A model generated the notes under the pieces. That model made no database searches and was not told the origin of the DNA. It saw nothing but the letters and a program-made list of their open reading frames with translations. The position numbers and the translations under genes are program-made. This document shows positions 8,900 to 17,323 of a DNA stretch of 64,000 bases, in pieces (within the stretch, counting starts at the first letter, position 1; every line of letters starts with the position of its first letter). Origin of the DNA: CAWCAL01 sp963695075 (GTDB taxonomy: Bacteria > Actinomycetota > Acidimicrobiia > Acidimicrobiales > CAWCAL01); the NCBI GenBank assembly GCA_963695075.1, contig CAVOFR010000007.1:1364001-1428000 (forward strand). Reading direction: 5' to 3'.

Positions 8900-9666
8900 C
8901 CGTCGCCGACGCCGGTCTCGAGCCGCTGCTGCCCGACGTGGTCGAGGGCCTCGAACTGCGGGGGATCACCGTGCGCTTCGGAGGTCACACCGCGGTCGAC
9001 TCGGTCGATCTCGAAGCCCCGACCGGTCGGCTGACCGGGCTGATCGGTCCCAACGGGGCGGGTAAGACGACCATCTTCAACGCCATCTGCGGGATGCAGC
9101 CGGTGGTGGCCGGGTCCGTGTACTTCAACGGTGCGGAGATCACCGGACTGCCGACGCACCGGCGGGCCCGGACGGGGATCTCGAGGACCTTCCAGCGGCT
9201 CGAGGTGTTCGGTTCGCTCACGGCGGCCGAGAACGTCCAGGTCGCGGTCGAGATGCGGATGGCATGGCACCGGGACAAGGCCGATCCCCAGCAGGAGGTG
9301 GCGAAACTGCTCGAGCGGGTCGGAGCCGCGGATCTGGCCGATGACCGCGCCGACGCGCTCCCCACCGGTCAGGCCCGGCTGATCGAGCTGGCGCGCGCGC
9401 TCGCCGGTCGACCGCAGCTGCTCCTTCTCGACGAACCGGCGTCGGGCCTCACCGAGGCCGAGACCGAGACCTTCGGCCGCCTCCTGGTCGACCTGGTCGA
9501 CGAGGGCATCGGCGTCCTGCTCGTCGAGCATGATGTGTCCCTGGTGATGGAGGTGTGCCAGTACCTGTACGTCCTCGACTTCGGTGCGGTGCTCGCACAG
9601 GGATCGGTCGACGAGATCCAGCGCAACGCGGCCGTGCAGCAGGCCTACCTCGGGGCGAGCACATGA
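8896..9666 (+). CDS. Branched-chain amino acid-type ABC transporter ATP-binding protein, LivG type
   Basis: 256 residues. Walker A is GPNGAGKT, Walker B is LLLLDEPASGL, the H-loop is VEHD, and the signature is LPTGQARLIELARAL, a LivG-like sequence with LPTGQ where LSGGQ is common. The insert QRLEVFGSLTAAENVQVAV is typical of LivG. It should pair with LivF as the cytoplasmic motor of the importer. It overlaps LivM and LivF by four bases each (ATGA), so the operon is translated in a coupled way. Confidence 0.93.
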   Translation: MTVADAGLEPLLPDVVEGLELRGITVRFGGHTAVDSVDLEAPTGRLTGLIGPNGAGKTTIFNAICGMQPVVAGSVYFNGAEITGLPTHRRARTGISRTFQRLEVFGSLTAAENVQVAVEMRMAWHRDKADPQQEVAKLLERVGAADLADDRADALPTGQARLIELARALAGRPQLLLLDEPASGLTEAETETFGRLLVDLVDEGIGVLLVEHDVSLVMEVCQYLYVLDFGAVLAQGSVDEIQRNAAVQQAYLGAST

Positions 9667-10400
9667 CCGCCGTCCCGGAACCTCCGCTCCTCGAGCTCCG
9701 CCATGTGACGGCCGCTTATGGGCGGATCCAGGTGCTGCACGGGGTCGACATAACCCTCGAACGCGGCACGGTGTTCGCCCTGCTCGGTCCGAACGGGGCG
9801 GGGAAGAGCACCACGCTCAAGGTGGTCGGGATGCAGATGCAGCCGACCGGTGGTCAGGTGAGGATGGCGGGTCATCTGGTCAACGGACAGAGCCCCGATC
9901 AACTGGCCCGACTCGGGGTGTGCACCATCCCCGAGGGGCGTGGGGTCTTCCCGAGCCTGACCGTGCGGGAGAACCTCCGCATGGCGACCTACGCCGGTAC
10001 GTCGCTGTCGGAGATCGAGGCGAAAGCCTACGAGCAGTTCCCCCGCTTGGGGGAGCGCCGCTCCCAGGAGGCCGGTTCGATGTCGGGCGGCGAGCAGCAG
10101 ATGCTGGCCATGGCCAGAGGTCTCGCCACCGATCCTGCTCTGCTCCTGCTCGACGAGCTCTCGATGGGCCTCGCTCCCATCATCGTCGAGGACCTCTACG
10201 GCATCGTCGCCGAGATAGCGAAGCAGGGAACGCCGATCATGGTCGTGGAACAATTCGCCCGCACCGTCTTGGGTTGTGCCGACGTGGCGGCCATCATGTT
10301 GCACGGACGCGTCGTCAAGACCGGTCGACCGGAAGACATCGAGTCGGAACTGTCCGACGCCTACCTCGGCGGGTCGGGCGCCGTGGCCACGAAAGGGTAG
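9663..10400 (+). CDS. Branched-chain amino acid-type ABC transporter ATP-binding protein, LivF type
   Basis: 245 residues. Walker A is GPNGAGKS, the signature is MSGGEQQMLAMARGL, Walker B is LLLLDELSMGLAP, and the H-loop glutamine variant is VVEQF, which is normal for LivF. The start ATG at 9663 overlaps the LivG stop (ATGA). Longer upstream readings would run through LivG and are not credible. With LivG it forms the ATPase pair of the Liv-type importer. Confidence 0.93.
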   Translation: MTAVPEPPLLELRHVTAAYGRIQVLHGVDITLERGTVFALLGPNGAGKSTTLKVVGMQMQPTGGQVRMAGHLVNGQSPDQLARLGVCTIPEGRGVFPSLTVRENLRMATYAGTSLSEIEAKAYEQFPRLGERRSQEAGSMSGGEQQMLAMARGLATDPALLLLDELSMGLAPIIVEDLYGIVAEIAKQGTPIMVVEQFARTVLGCADVAAIMLHGRVVKTGRPEDIESELSDAYLGGSGAVATKG

Positions 10401-10404
10401 ACCC

Positions 10405-10983
10405 ATGTATGACAACCAGCAGCGGATCGACGAGTTCAAGACCGAGCTCGCCGCCCTGAGGACCAAGAGCACGTCCAGCGCCACCGGCGACCGTCGCCTG
10501 CTCGCTCTCGGGGTCCTCTTCATGATCGGCGGCGTCGTAGCGATCGTGGCCGGATACTGGGGGGCGGCGAACACGTTGTCGACGCCCGAGGCGATCTCCT
10601 ATCTCCTCTCCGGCGGCATGGTGGGGATGGCGCTCGTCATCATCGGCATCGCCCTGTTCCTCCGGTACTCGATGGCGGCCTTCCTCAAGTTCTGGCTCGT
10701 CCGTTGGGTCTACGAGCAGCAGGCGCAGACCGATCGCGTGATCGAAGCGATGGGCGGAGAGCCGGTCACGCCCCTGGGGATGGACACCACCGAGTCGTCG
10801 TACCACACCGTGGTCGACGGACCGGGCACCCCTGCGCCCCCCGAGGTCGGACACCCGGGCGTGGAGAGCGTCGTCGACCCCGGGACCAGCCATGCTCCGC
10901 CGGCCACATCCGTGTCAAGTCCCTGGGGTGACACGGCTCCGGGTGGTATGCGCCCGCCCCGGCCTCCCGTGGAGCCCGCTTGA
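10405..10983 (+). CDS. Hypothetical two-helix membrane protein
   Basis: 192 residues: a short cytoplasmic-looking N-terminus with a helix, two membrane segments (about 31-52 and 66-90), and a Pro/Gly-rich hydrophilic C-terminal tail. No family is recognised. It starts four bases after the LivF stop and its TGA overlaps the TTG start of the SDR gene, so it belongs to the same transcript. A role linked to the importer is possible but unproven. Confidence 0.75.
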   Translation: MYDNQQRIDEFKTELAALRTKSTSSATGDRRLLALGVLFMIGGVVAIVAGYWGAANTLSTPEAISYLLSGGMVGMALVIIGIALFLRYSMAAFLKFWLVRWVYEQQAQTDRVIEAMGGEPVTPLGMDTTESSYHTVVDGPGTPAPPEVGHPGVESVVDPGTSHAPPATSVSSPWGDTAPGGMRPPRPPVEPA

Positions 10984-11747
10984 CGACCGACCGCGTCATC
11001 GCGGTCACCGGGTCGGCCTCCGGACTCGGTGCCGCCCTTCGCTCCCGGCTCGAGGCTACCGGAGCCCGTGTGATCGGTGTGGATCTGCACGATCAGGAGG
11101 TGATCGCCGATCTGTCCACCGTGGACGGTAGGGCCGACGCGGTCGCCGCCGTGCTCCAGGCGAGCGGAGGTTCGCTGGGCGGTGCGGTTGCCTGTGCCGG
11201 GCTCGGACCGCAGGTCAGTCCCACCCGGTTGATCGCCGCCGTCAACTACTTCGGAGCAGTGGCCTTCCTCGACGGCGTGGCTGCCGCGATCGAACGAGGC
11301 GGTGCCGCGGTCGCGGTGGCGTCCAACTCGGCGACCATCACGCCGCCGGACGACCAGGGCCTGGTCGATCTTCTCCTGGCCGGCGACGAGCCGGCGGCGC
11401 TCGACACCGCCGACCAGGTGCACGGCGCCATCGTGTACGGCATGACGAAGCTCGCGCTGGCACGTGCGGTGCGGTCCCGCGCCGTCGGGTGGGGAGCGCG
11501 AGGCGTGAGGCTCAACGCGGTCGCGCCCGGCCCGATCGACACGCCACTCCTCCAGGGAGGCCTCGACGATCCCGAGATCGGCCCCCTGATCGATGTACTG
11601 CCAGTCCCGCTCGATCGGCGGGCGTCGGCCGACGAGATCGCAGCGGTGATCCAGTTCCTGCTGTCCGCCGAGGCCGCCTACGTGCATGGGAGCGTCCTCT
11701 TCTGCGACGGTGGCACCGACGCGCAACTCCGGCCCACCGACTTCTAG
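10980..11747 (+). CDS. Short-chain dehydrogenase/reductase
   Basis: 255 residues of classical SDR type. The nucleotide-binding glycine motif is TGSASGLG (10-17), the catalytic Tyr and Lys are Y153 and K157 (YGMTK), and the serine is in ASNSAT (115-117). The sequence resembles the 3-alpha-hydroxysteroid dehydrogenase/carbonyl reductase branch, with an acidic residue after the second beta strand (VIGVDLHD) suggesting NAD(H). The start is a TTG that overlaps the stop of the preceding gene (TTGA). The substrate is unknown. Confidence 0.88.
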   Translation: MTTDRVIAVTGSASGLGAALRSRLEATGARVIGVDLHDQEVIADLSTVDGRADAVAAVLQASGGSLGGAVACAGLGPQVSPTRLIAAVNYFGAVAFLDGVAAAIERGGAAVAVASNSATITPPDDQGLVDLLLAGDEPAALDTADQVHGAIVYGMTKLALARAVRSRAVGWGARGVRLNAVAPGPIDTPLLQGGLDDPEIGPLIDVLPVPLDRRASADEIAAVIQFLLSAEAAYVHGSVLFCDGGTDAQLRPTDF

Positions 11748-11755
11748 GGCCGGAG

Positions 11756-12991
11756 GTGGTGGACGCTCTCGACACCGCCATCGCCGAGGCCCGTCGGCGC
11801 TACGTCGCGACGCGTCCCGAGAGCGCCAGGCTCGACGGACTGGCCCGAACGGTCATGCCCGGAGGCAACACGCGGTCGGTGCTCGACTTCGCCCCGTTCC
11901 CATTCCGGGTCGCGTCGGCTTCCGGTGCCGAACTGACCGACGTCGATGGCCATCGCTACGTCGACTTCTGCGGCAACTACACCGCCGGTCTCCTGGGCTT
12001 CCACCCGGATCTCGTCCGCGACGCGGTGGTCGCCGCACTCGACGAGGGATTCGCCATCGGAGCCACCCATCCGCGGGAGATCGAGCTGGCCCGACTCGTG
12101 GTCGATCGATTCGCCTCGATCGAGCAGGTGCGCTTCACCAATTCGGGGACCGAGGCGAACCTCATGGCGATCGGCACCGCCCTCCATCACACGGGTCGGA
12201 CCGGCGTCGGCGTGTTCGAGGGCGCCTATCACGGCGGAGTCCTCTCGTTCGGCGGCGATGGGCGCCTCAACGTCCCCCATCGCTTTCGGATCGCACCCTT
12301 CGACGACGTCGGCGCTCTCGATGGCCTGTTCGACGCTCGTGATCTGGGCTGTGTAATCGTCGAGGCCGTTCAAGGTGCAGGCGGATGCCGCCCGGCCGGC
12401 GCAGACTTCATCGGCGAACTGCGGCGGCGCTGCACCGACGCCGGCTCTCTCCTGATCCTCGACGAGGTGATGACCTCGCGACTGGCACCCGGCGGAGCCC
12501 AGGAGCTCTACGGGATCACGCCCGACCTGACCACGCTCGGGAAGTACCTGGGCGGAGGTATGTCGTTCGGAGCGTTCGGCGGTAGGACCGATGTGATGGC
12601 GGCGTTCGACCCTGCGCGGGGAGGTGAGCTCACGCAGGCCGGGACGTTCAACAACAACGTCGTGTCCATGGCCGCCGCCATCGCCACGCTGCACCACGGC
12701 CTCGACCCCGATCGCCTGGCTGCCACCAACTCACGCGGTGAGGAGCTCCGCGCCCGGCTGGCCGCGATCTTCGCAGACGCCGGCCTCGACATGTGGGCGA
12801 CGGGCCGAGGATCGATGCTCAACGTCCATGCCCGTGACGACCGATGGCTGGAGCTGTACTTCCACGACATGCTGGAGTGCGGCCACTACCTGGCCCGCCG
12901 TGGTTTCATCGCCCTCTCGATGGAGATCACCGACGCCCACGTCACCCGACTCCTCGCCGACACCGTCGAGTGGGCGAAGGTCCGGCGCTGA
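11756..12991 (+). CDS. Class III aminotransferase / glutamate-1-semialdehyde aminomutase-like
   Basis: 411 residues of PLP fold type I. VMPGGNTRS near the N-terminus, FTNSGTEANLMAI, VEAVQGAGG, ILDEVMTSR and the PLP lysine in TLGKYLGGGMSFGAFGG follow the order seen in glutamate-1-semialdehyde 2,1-aminomutase relatives. These stand-alone homologues are often not involved in tetrapyrrole synthesis. The start is uncertain: GTG 11756 or GTG 11759, both just after GGAG. It follows the SDR by eight bases, so the pair could oxidise and transaminate a substrate brought in by the Liv importer (inference). Confidence 0.85.
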   Translation: MVDALDTAIAEARRRYVATRPESARLDGLARTVMPGGNTRSVLDFAPFPFRVASASGAELTDVDGHRYVDFCGNYTAGLLGFHPDLVRDAVVAALDEGFAIGATHPREIELARLVVDRFASIEQVRFTNSGTEANLMAIGTALHHTGRTGVGVFEGAYHGGVLSFGGDGRLNVPHRFRIAPFDDVGALDGLFDARDLGCVIVEAVQGAGGCRPAGADFIGELRRRCTDAGSLLILDEVMTSRLAPGGAQELYGITPDLTTLGKYLGGGMSFGAFGGRTDVMAAFDPARGGELTQAGTFNNNVVSMAAAIATLHHGLDPDRLAATNSRGEELRARLAAIFADAGLDMWATGRGSMLNVHARDDRWLELYFHDMLECGHYLARRGFIALSMEITDAHVTRLLADTVEWAKVRR

Positions 12992-13050
12992 GAAGCCGCT
13001 CCCGCCGCCGTCACACGCCCTCGACGAGCTCCAGCAGGTCGGGCGGTGGG

Positions 13051-13056
13051 TAACCT
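13051..13056 (+). promoter_or_regulatory. -10 box TAACCT, leaderless promoter for the WS/DGAT gene
   Basis: TAACCT ends exactly six bases before the GTG at 13063, which places transcription start at or next to the start codon. There is no Shine-Dalgarno sequence. The same TAnnnT-N6-start arrangement recurs at 48071 and 53928. Confidence 0.5.
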
Positions 13057-13062
13057 GGGCCC

Positions 13063-14484
13063 GTGACCGAGGACGTCGTCTACGACGACTGGATGAGCGA
13101 CAGCGACGCGATCATCTGGCACATCGAGCGCGACCCCGTCCTGCGGTCGACCATCACGACGGTGTGGATCCTCGACTGCGCTCCGGATCCCGCCCGATTC
13201 GACGACATGCTCGAGCGGGCATTGGCCGCGATTCCGCGGCTCCGGCAGCGGGTCGTCGCCGACTCGGTGGGCGTCAGCACTCCCCGATGGGAGGAAGACC
13301 CCGACTTCGATCCGGATCGGCACATCCACGAACTCCGGCTGGACGATGACGACGACCTGTTCGAACGTGCCGCGGCGCTGGCCGCGGTCGACTTCGATCG
13401 AGACCACCCCCTGTGGGAGCTCTACCTGATCGGGGGCCTCGACGACGACAAGGCCGCCGTGATCATGAAGATCCATCACGCGGTGGCCGACGGCGTGGGC
13501 ATGCTGCACATGACCGAGGAGCTCATCGAATACTCGAGGGACCCCGAGCTTCCGACGGTGGGATCGACCCAGCATGCGCCGAGCGAGCGCCCACACGGGC
13601 TCCGTCCCTTCGGCGGGATGGGCGAGGCGTTGGGCCATCGCGTCCAGTCCGATGTCGAGATGGCCGGTCGACTGGGTCGAGCGGCCTTCGGACAGGCGTT
13701 CCACATCGCCCGGCACCCGTTGTCGGGTGCTCGGGAGATGGTGGACACGGCGACGTCGGTCGGACGCCTGGTCGAACCGGCGTCTTCGCCGCTCAGCCCG
13801 CTGTTCGCGCCCCGATCCCGCGAGACGGGGTTCACCGCGATGAGCGTCCCGTTGGAGGCTCTGAAGGCCGCAGGCAGAACCACCGACGCGACGGTGAACG
13901 ACCTGTTCGTCGCCGCGGTGCTGGGCGGCATGGGGCGATATCACCGGCACCACGACGTCCCGGTCAGCGAACTGCGGATGAACATGCCCATCAACGTTCG
14001 CTCCGAGGAGAACGAGACCGACGCGGGCAACCGGTTCGTCCCTGCCCGCTTCCGGGTGCCGATCGACATCGACGACCCGGCCGAGCGCGTGGCCGCTCTC
14101 CACGAACTCCTCGCCAACACCCGAGCCGAGCCGGCGCTCCCCCTTCTGGACGAGATCAGCGCGAGCATCAACCGGATGGGTATAGCGGCGGCAACCCGGA
14201 TTCTCGGGGGAATGCTCAAGGCCGTCGATCTCACCACGTCGAACGTGCCGGGTCCGTGGTTCCCCGTGTTCTCGTCCGGTGCCAAGATCGAGCGGATGTA
14301 CCCCTTCGGCCCCTTGGCGGGCTCCGCGGTCAACATCACATTGCTCAGCTACGACGGCTCGCTCGAGGTCGGTATCAATGCCGATCGCGCCGCGGTCGGG
14401 GACCTCGATGTACTCACCCATTGCGTGACCGAGGGGTTCGCCGAGGTCGTGGCCCTCGGATGGACCGGCTCGTCCGGAAGCTGA
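13063..14484 (+). CDS. Wax ester synthase/diacylglycerol acyltransferase (WS/DGAT) family
   Basis: 473 residues, the usual family length. The acyl-CoA-dependent acyltransferase motif HHAVADG is at 138-144, preceded by the HPLWELYLI block (about 115-123). The C-terminal domain has TTSNVPGPW and a hydrophobic stretch typical of the family. These enzymes make triacylglycerols or wax esters at the membrane surface for carbon storage. The start is a GTG behind a leaderless-type -10 box. A longer in-frame start is unlikely because the family begins close to MTEDVVYDDWMSDSD. It is monocistronic as far as can be seen. Confidence 0.9.
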   Translation: MTEDVVYDDWMSDSDAIIWHIERDPVLRSTITTVWILDCAPDPARFDDMLERALAAIPRLRQRVVADSVGVSTPRWEEDPDFDPDRHIHELRLDDDDDLFERAAALAAVDFDRDHPLWELYLIGGLDDDKAAVIMKIHHAVADGVGMLHMTEELIEYSRDPELPTVGSTQHAPSERPHGLRPFGGMGEALGHRVQSDVEMAGRLGRAAFGQAFHIARHPLSGAREMVDTATSVGRLVEPASSPLSPLFAPRSRETGFTAMSVPLEALKAAGRTTDATVNDLFVAAVLGGMGRYHRHHDVPVSELRMNMPINVRSEENETDAGNRFVPARFRVPIDIDDPAERVAALHELLANTRAEPALPLLDEISASINRMGIAAATRILGGMLKAVDLTTSNVPGPWFPVFSSGAKIERMYPFGPLAGSAVNITLLSYDGSLEVGINADRAAVGDLDVLTHCVTEGFAEVVALGWTGSSGS

Positions 14485-14522
14485 TCTGGAGCGGACCCGC
14501 AGGACGAGTCGACCAGGCGGGT

Positions 14523-14568
14523 CCTGCCCGCGTTTCGTGAGCGGCGGTGCTCCGGAAACGCGGGCAGG
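14523..14568. terminator. Hairpin between convergent genes (gap 14485-14787)
   Basis: Perfect 14-bp arms CCTGCCCGCGTTTC and GAAACGCGGGCAGG with an 18-base loop; with one mismatch the arms extend to about 17 bp. It lies 38 bases after the WS/DGAT stop and before the end of the minus-strand anti-sigma-like gene. There is no T run, so it may be a bidirectional terminator or a REP-like hairpin. The rest of the 303-bp gap shows no other clear signal. Confidence 0.5.
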
Positions 14569-14787
14569 ATCCCTTCGGCTGAACTCCGCCGGGGGGCGGG
14601 GGGGCACCCCGGTCGGATGCAGCCGACCTGCGGTCAACTTGCGGATCGCAGCCGTTGCCCCGGTCGAGCCGGGAGCAGCCACCACCCCTTGACCTGAATA
14701 CCGGACAATAGGTCGGCGATCGGAAATGTGCGAGCGGTCGCGCGGGGGGTGGCCGGGCGATGACGCCTCGTGGTCGGACCGCCCGGG

Positions 14788-15831
14788 TCAGCTGCCGGTG
14801 TCGGCCCCCGGCTCCGGTGTCACGGTCGTGGTCGTGGTCGGGTCATCCAGGGTCGCCGGGTTGATCTCGGTCGCCGAGGACGTCGCCACGTTGATGCCCT
14901 GCCGTACCATCGAGTCGACGAGATCCGGGTCGACCGGACGGAGCATGGAGGTCGCCTCGTCCACCGACACCGTGCCGCCGGTGACGAGCTCGGCGAGGTC
15001 GCAGGATGGGTCGGTGTCCTGGTCGCTCAGCACCGGGAGTACCGCGACCGCGTCGGGTGGCGCCGGGTGGTGGACCTCGACCGAGGAGTCCGCGTCCGCC
15101 CACGACATCGAGAGCCGGCCGTCGGCACCGGTCGTTATCTCGGGCGGGCCGTAGCGGATATCGAGCTCTTTCGACTGGAACGGTGCGACCACCCCGCACA
15201 CCGGTGTCGGCTCGGTGACGATGATGGGCTCGGGTTCGGCCGAAGCCGGCCAGACCAGCTGCGCCTCGAAGGCCATGAGAACCTCCTGACCGTTTTCGGA
15301 GAAGCCGGCATCGGTTCGAGCGACGACCGTGCATCCCCGGGGCAGGTGGTTGCCCGCGAAGCCGACCTCGCTGTCGGTTCGGCCGATGTAGAACTGGCGG
15401 GTCACCTCGCGCTCGAGGTCGCCGAAGGGGTACCAGATGAGTCGGAACTCGGTGCGCACCGACACGGCCCCGTTTAGGACATGGCGGTCGGTCATCTCGA
15501 TGGTGTGGCCGTCGAGGGCGAACGTCCTCTCATCGACGACCTCCACGCCGGAGCCGGCGGCCACCGTCGGGTAGGCGCCGTCGCACGCCGTCGTGCGCAC
15601 CTGGGTTTCGTCAGCCACTACGGTTGCGGACGGCTGGTCCTGGGCAAGCGAGAGTGCGCCCACAAGGAGGGCGGAGGCTGTGAACACACTCCCGCCTGCG
15701 ACCAGGACCCGCCGCTTCCGCACCCCTTTTCGGCCGCGCACTTTCGCGGCGTCGAGGGCAGCGGTCTCATTCAACGGGAGAAGGTCGGCCGCATCGCCGA
15801 GCCCCTTCCGCAGATCGTCATCCCATGACAT
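14788..15831 (-). CDS. Membrane-anchored partner of the ECF sigma factor (putative anti-sigma)
   Basis: 347 residues: an N-terminal cytoplasmic segment of about 35 residues (MSWDDDLRKGLGDAADLL), a basic patch (GRKGVRKRR), one membrane helix (about 41-62), and a large extracytoplasmic domain ending in a Thr/Pro-rich tail. No conserved zinc anti-sigma motif (HxxxCxxC) is seen. Its ATG at 15831 overlaps the last 14 bases of the sigma gene, so the two are co-translated; this arrangement is typical of anti-sigma factors. The function is inferred from context only. Confidence 0.65.
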   Translation of the reverse strand: MSWDDDLRKGLGDAADLLPLNETAALDAAKVRGRKGVRKRRVLVAGGSVFTASALLVGALSLAQDQPSATVVADETQVRTTACDGAYPTVAAGSGVEVVDERTFALDGHTIEMTDRHVLNGAVSVRTEFRLIWYPFGDLEREVTRQFYIGRTDSEVGFAGNHLPRGCTVVARTDAGFSENGQEVLMAFEAQLVWPASAEPEPIIVTEPTPVCGVVAPFQSKELDIRYGPPEITTGADGRLSMSWADADSSVEVHHPAPPDAVAVLPVLSDQDTDPSCDLAELVTGGTVSVDEATSMLRPVDPDLVDSMVRQGINVATSSATEINPATLDDPTTTTTVTPEPGADTGS

Positions 15832-16321
15832 CGGAAGACTCCTCTCCGAGGATCGTGGCCAGACGGGCCCTTCCCCGGTGCAAGTGGACCTTGGCGGTGG
15901 CCTCGCTGCACCGCATGGTGGCAGCCACGTCACGGACCGGCTGGTCCTCGTAGTAGTGGAGGACCACGGCGGCGCGCTGTTGGGGGCTCAGCTCCCGCAG
16001 CGCGACGAGCAGGTCGAGGTCGCGTCGGTGGTCGGACTGGTGCGTCCGGGTCAGATCGATGATGTCGTTCTGGGCCTGTGATGCCCGTCGCCGCTGCTCG
16101 CGGTGCTTGACCGCTCGACGGATGGCGACCCGCCGAACCCAGGCGCCGGGCCGGTCGTAGTCCTTGACCTTGCGCCAGTGGACGAACAGCTGACCGAAGG
16201 CGTCCTGGGCCACTTCCTGGGCCGCGTCGCGGTCGCCGGTCACGAGGAACGCCACTCGGACGATCTGGCCGTACTCGGCGGCAAAGATCTGGTCGTAGGC
16301 CTTCTCATCACTCTCCCTCAT
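15818..16321 (-). CDS. ECF RNA polymerase sigma factor (SigE-family type)
   Basis: 167 residues. Region 2 runs through YGQIVRVAFLVTGDRDAAQEVAQDAFGQLFVHW, split by the usual DAAQEVAQDAF helix; region 4 includes LSPQQRAAVVLHYYEDQPVRDVA and the HTH with CSEATAKVHLHRGRARL. Length and motifs fit the actinobacterial SigE-like ECF group. A strong ribosome site (GGAGGTGGAGGAG) precedes ATG 16321. The overlapping downstream membrane protein probably controls it. The stimulus is unknown. Confidence 0.9.
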   Translation of the reverse strand: MRESDEKAYDQIFAAEYGQIVRVAFLVTGDRDAAQEVAQDAFGQLFVHWRKVKDYDRPGAWVRRVAIRRAVKHREQRRRASQAQNDIIDLTRTHQSDHRRDLDLLVALRELSPQQRAAVVLHYYEDQPVRDVAATMRCSEATAKVHLHRGRARLATILGEESSDVMG

Positions 16322-16391
16322 CGCTCCTCCACCTCCTACACAGCCCGGGGGAGGGTGAGAGGTTTACGGTCGGCTCGAAAAGATCCGGGAG

Positions 16392-17282
16392 TCACGACGG
16401 GGGGAGTGAGTCGAGGAACTCGGCCAGCCGCACGGGTTGGTCGCCCTGGATGCTGTGACCGGCCTCGGCGAACACCTCGACGTGGGCGTCGGGGCGAAGC
16501 CGCTTCAGCTCGGCGACGTCGTCGTCGTCGACGATCGGTGAGGTCTCGCCACGGGCCAGGACGAGCGAGCCGGGGTACTCCCTGATCGCGTCCCACAAAT
16601 GGGACGGGTCGAAGTTCTCAAGGTCCGACGGGACCTGTTCGGGCAGGTCGTAACGCCACTCCCACCGTCCGTCGGACCGCTCCCGGGCGTTGTGGAGGAT
16701 GCCGCGGCGCAGGGATGACTCGGACCGGGTGGGGTTGAAGAACATGGTTCGTTCGAGGATCTCGTCGAAGCTCTCGAAGGTCTCCGGTCCACGCAGGAAC
16801 GCCTCGATCTCCGAGGACTTCTCCCGGTTGACCCCCGGAGTGACGTCGATGAGGACGAGCCGCTCGGGGAGCCGGTGGCCATACAACTGGAGCGCCAGGG
16901 CGGTCAGCCCTCCCATTGACATGGCGACGACGGTGTGGGCCCGCGGGGCATGCGCTTCCAGCGTGTGGGCCACGTCGGGGGCAGCGGCCTGCGGTCGGTA
17001 GTCGTGATCGTCTCGCCAATCCGAATGGCCGTGACCGGGGAGATCCAGAGCGACGAGTGGGCGGTTCAGCGCGAGGGCGACGGTGTCCCAGGTGTGGGCG
17101 TTCTGGCCGCCTCCGTGCAGCATGGCGAACTCGGCTGCCCCCGTACCCCATCGCAGGGCGCTGATCCGGCGCCCCGACGGCGCGACATGGTGCAGGCGCT
17201 CGACGGTCGGCGGTCCGTCCCAGGGGAGATCGGCCTCGGCCGCGTTGTCCCGGAAGTAGGCGAATTCGTCGTAGCCGCTCAC
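16392..17282 (-). CDS. Alpha/beta hydrolase
   Basis: 296 residues. The oxyanion segment is LHGGGQNAHTW (about 55-65), the nucleophile elbow is AMSMGG (Ser in the middle), and the late histidine is in EAGHSIQGD. The fold matches soluble alpha/beta hydrolases of the epoxide hydrolase/esterase/C-C hydrolase class. No secretion signal is present. It stands alone between convergently or tandemly arranged minus-strand genes. The substrate is not predictable. Confidence 0.83.
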   Translation of the reverse strand: MSGYDEFAYFRDNAAEADLPWDGPPTVERLHHVAPSGRRISALRWGTGAAEFAMLHGGGQNAHTWDTVALALNRPLVALDLPGHGHSDWRDDHDYRPQAAAPDVAHTLEAHAPRAHTVVAMSMGGLTALALQLYGHRLPERLVLIDVTPGVNREKSSEIEAFLRGPETFESFDEILERTMFFNPTRSESSLRRGILHNARERSDGRWEWRYDLPEQVPSDLENFDPSHLWDAIREYPGSLVLARGETSPIVDDDDVAELKRLRPDAHVEVFAEAGHSIQGDQPVRLAEFLDSLPPS

Positions 17283-17323
17283 AAGAGCATGGTACGGGAT
17301 GTGTCCTGGTGCTCCCGGCCCAG

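Noticed and set aside
11756..12991. hemL (tetrapyrrole synthesis)
   Set aside because: It resembles glutamate-1-semialdehyde aminomutase but is placed in a transporter/SDR operon with no other heme genes.
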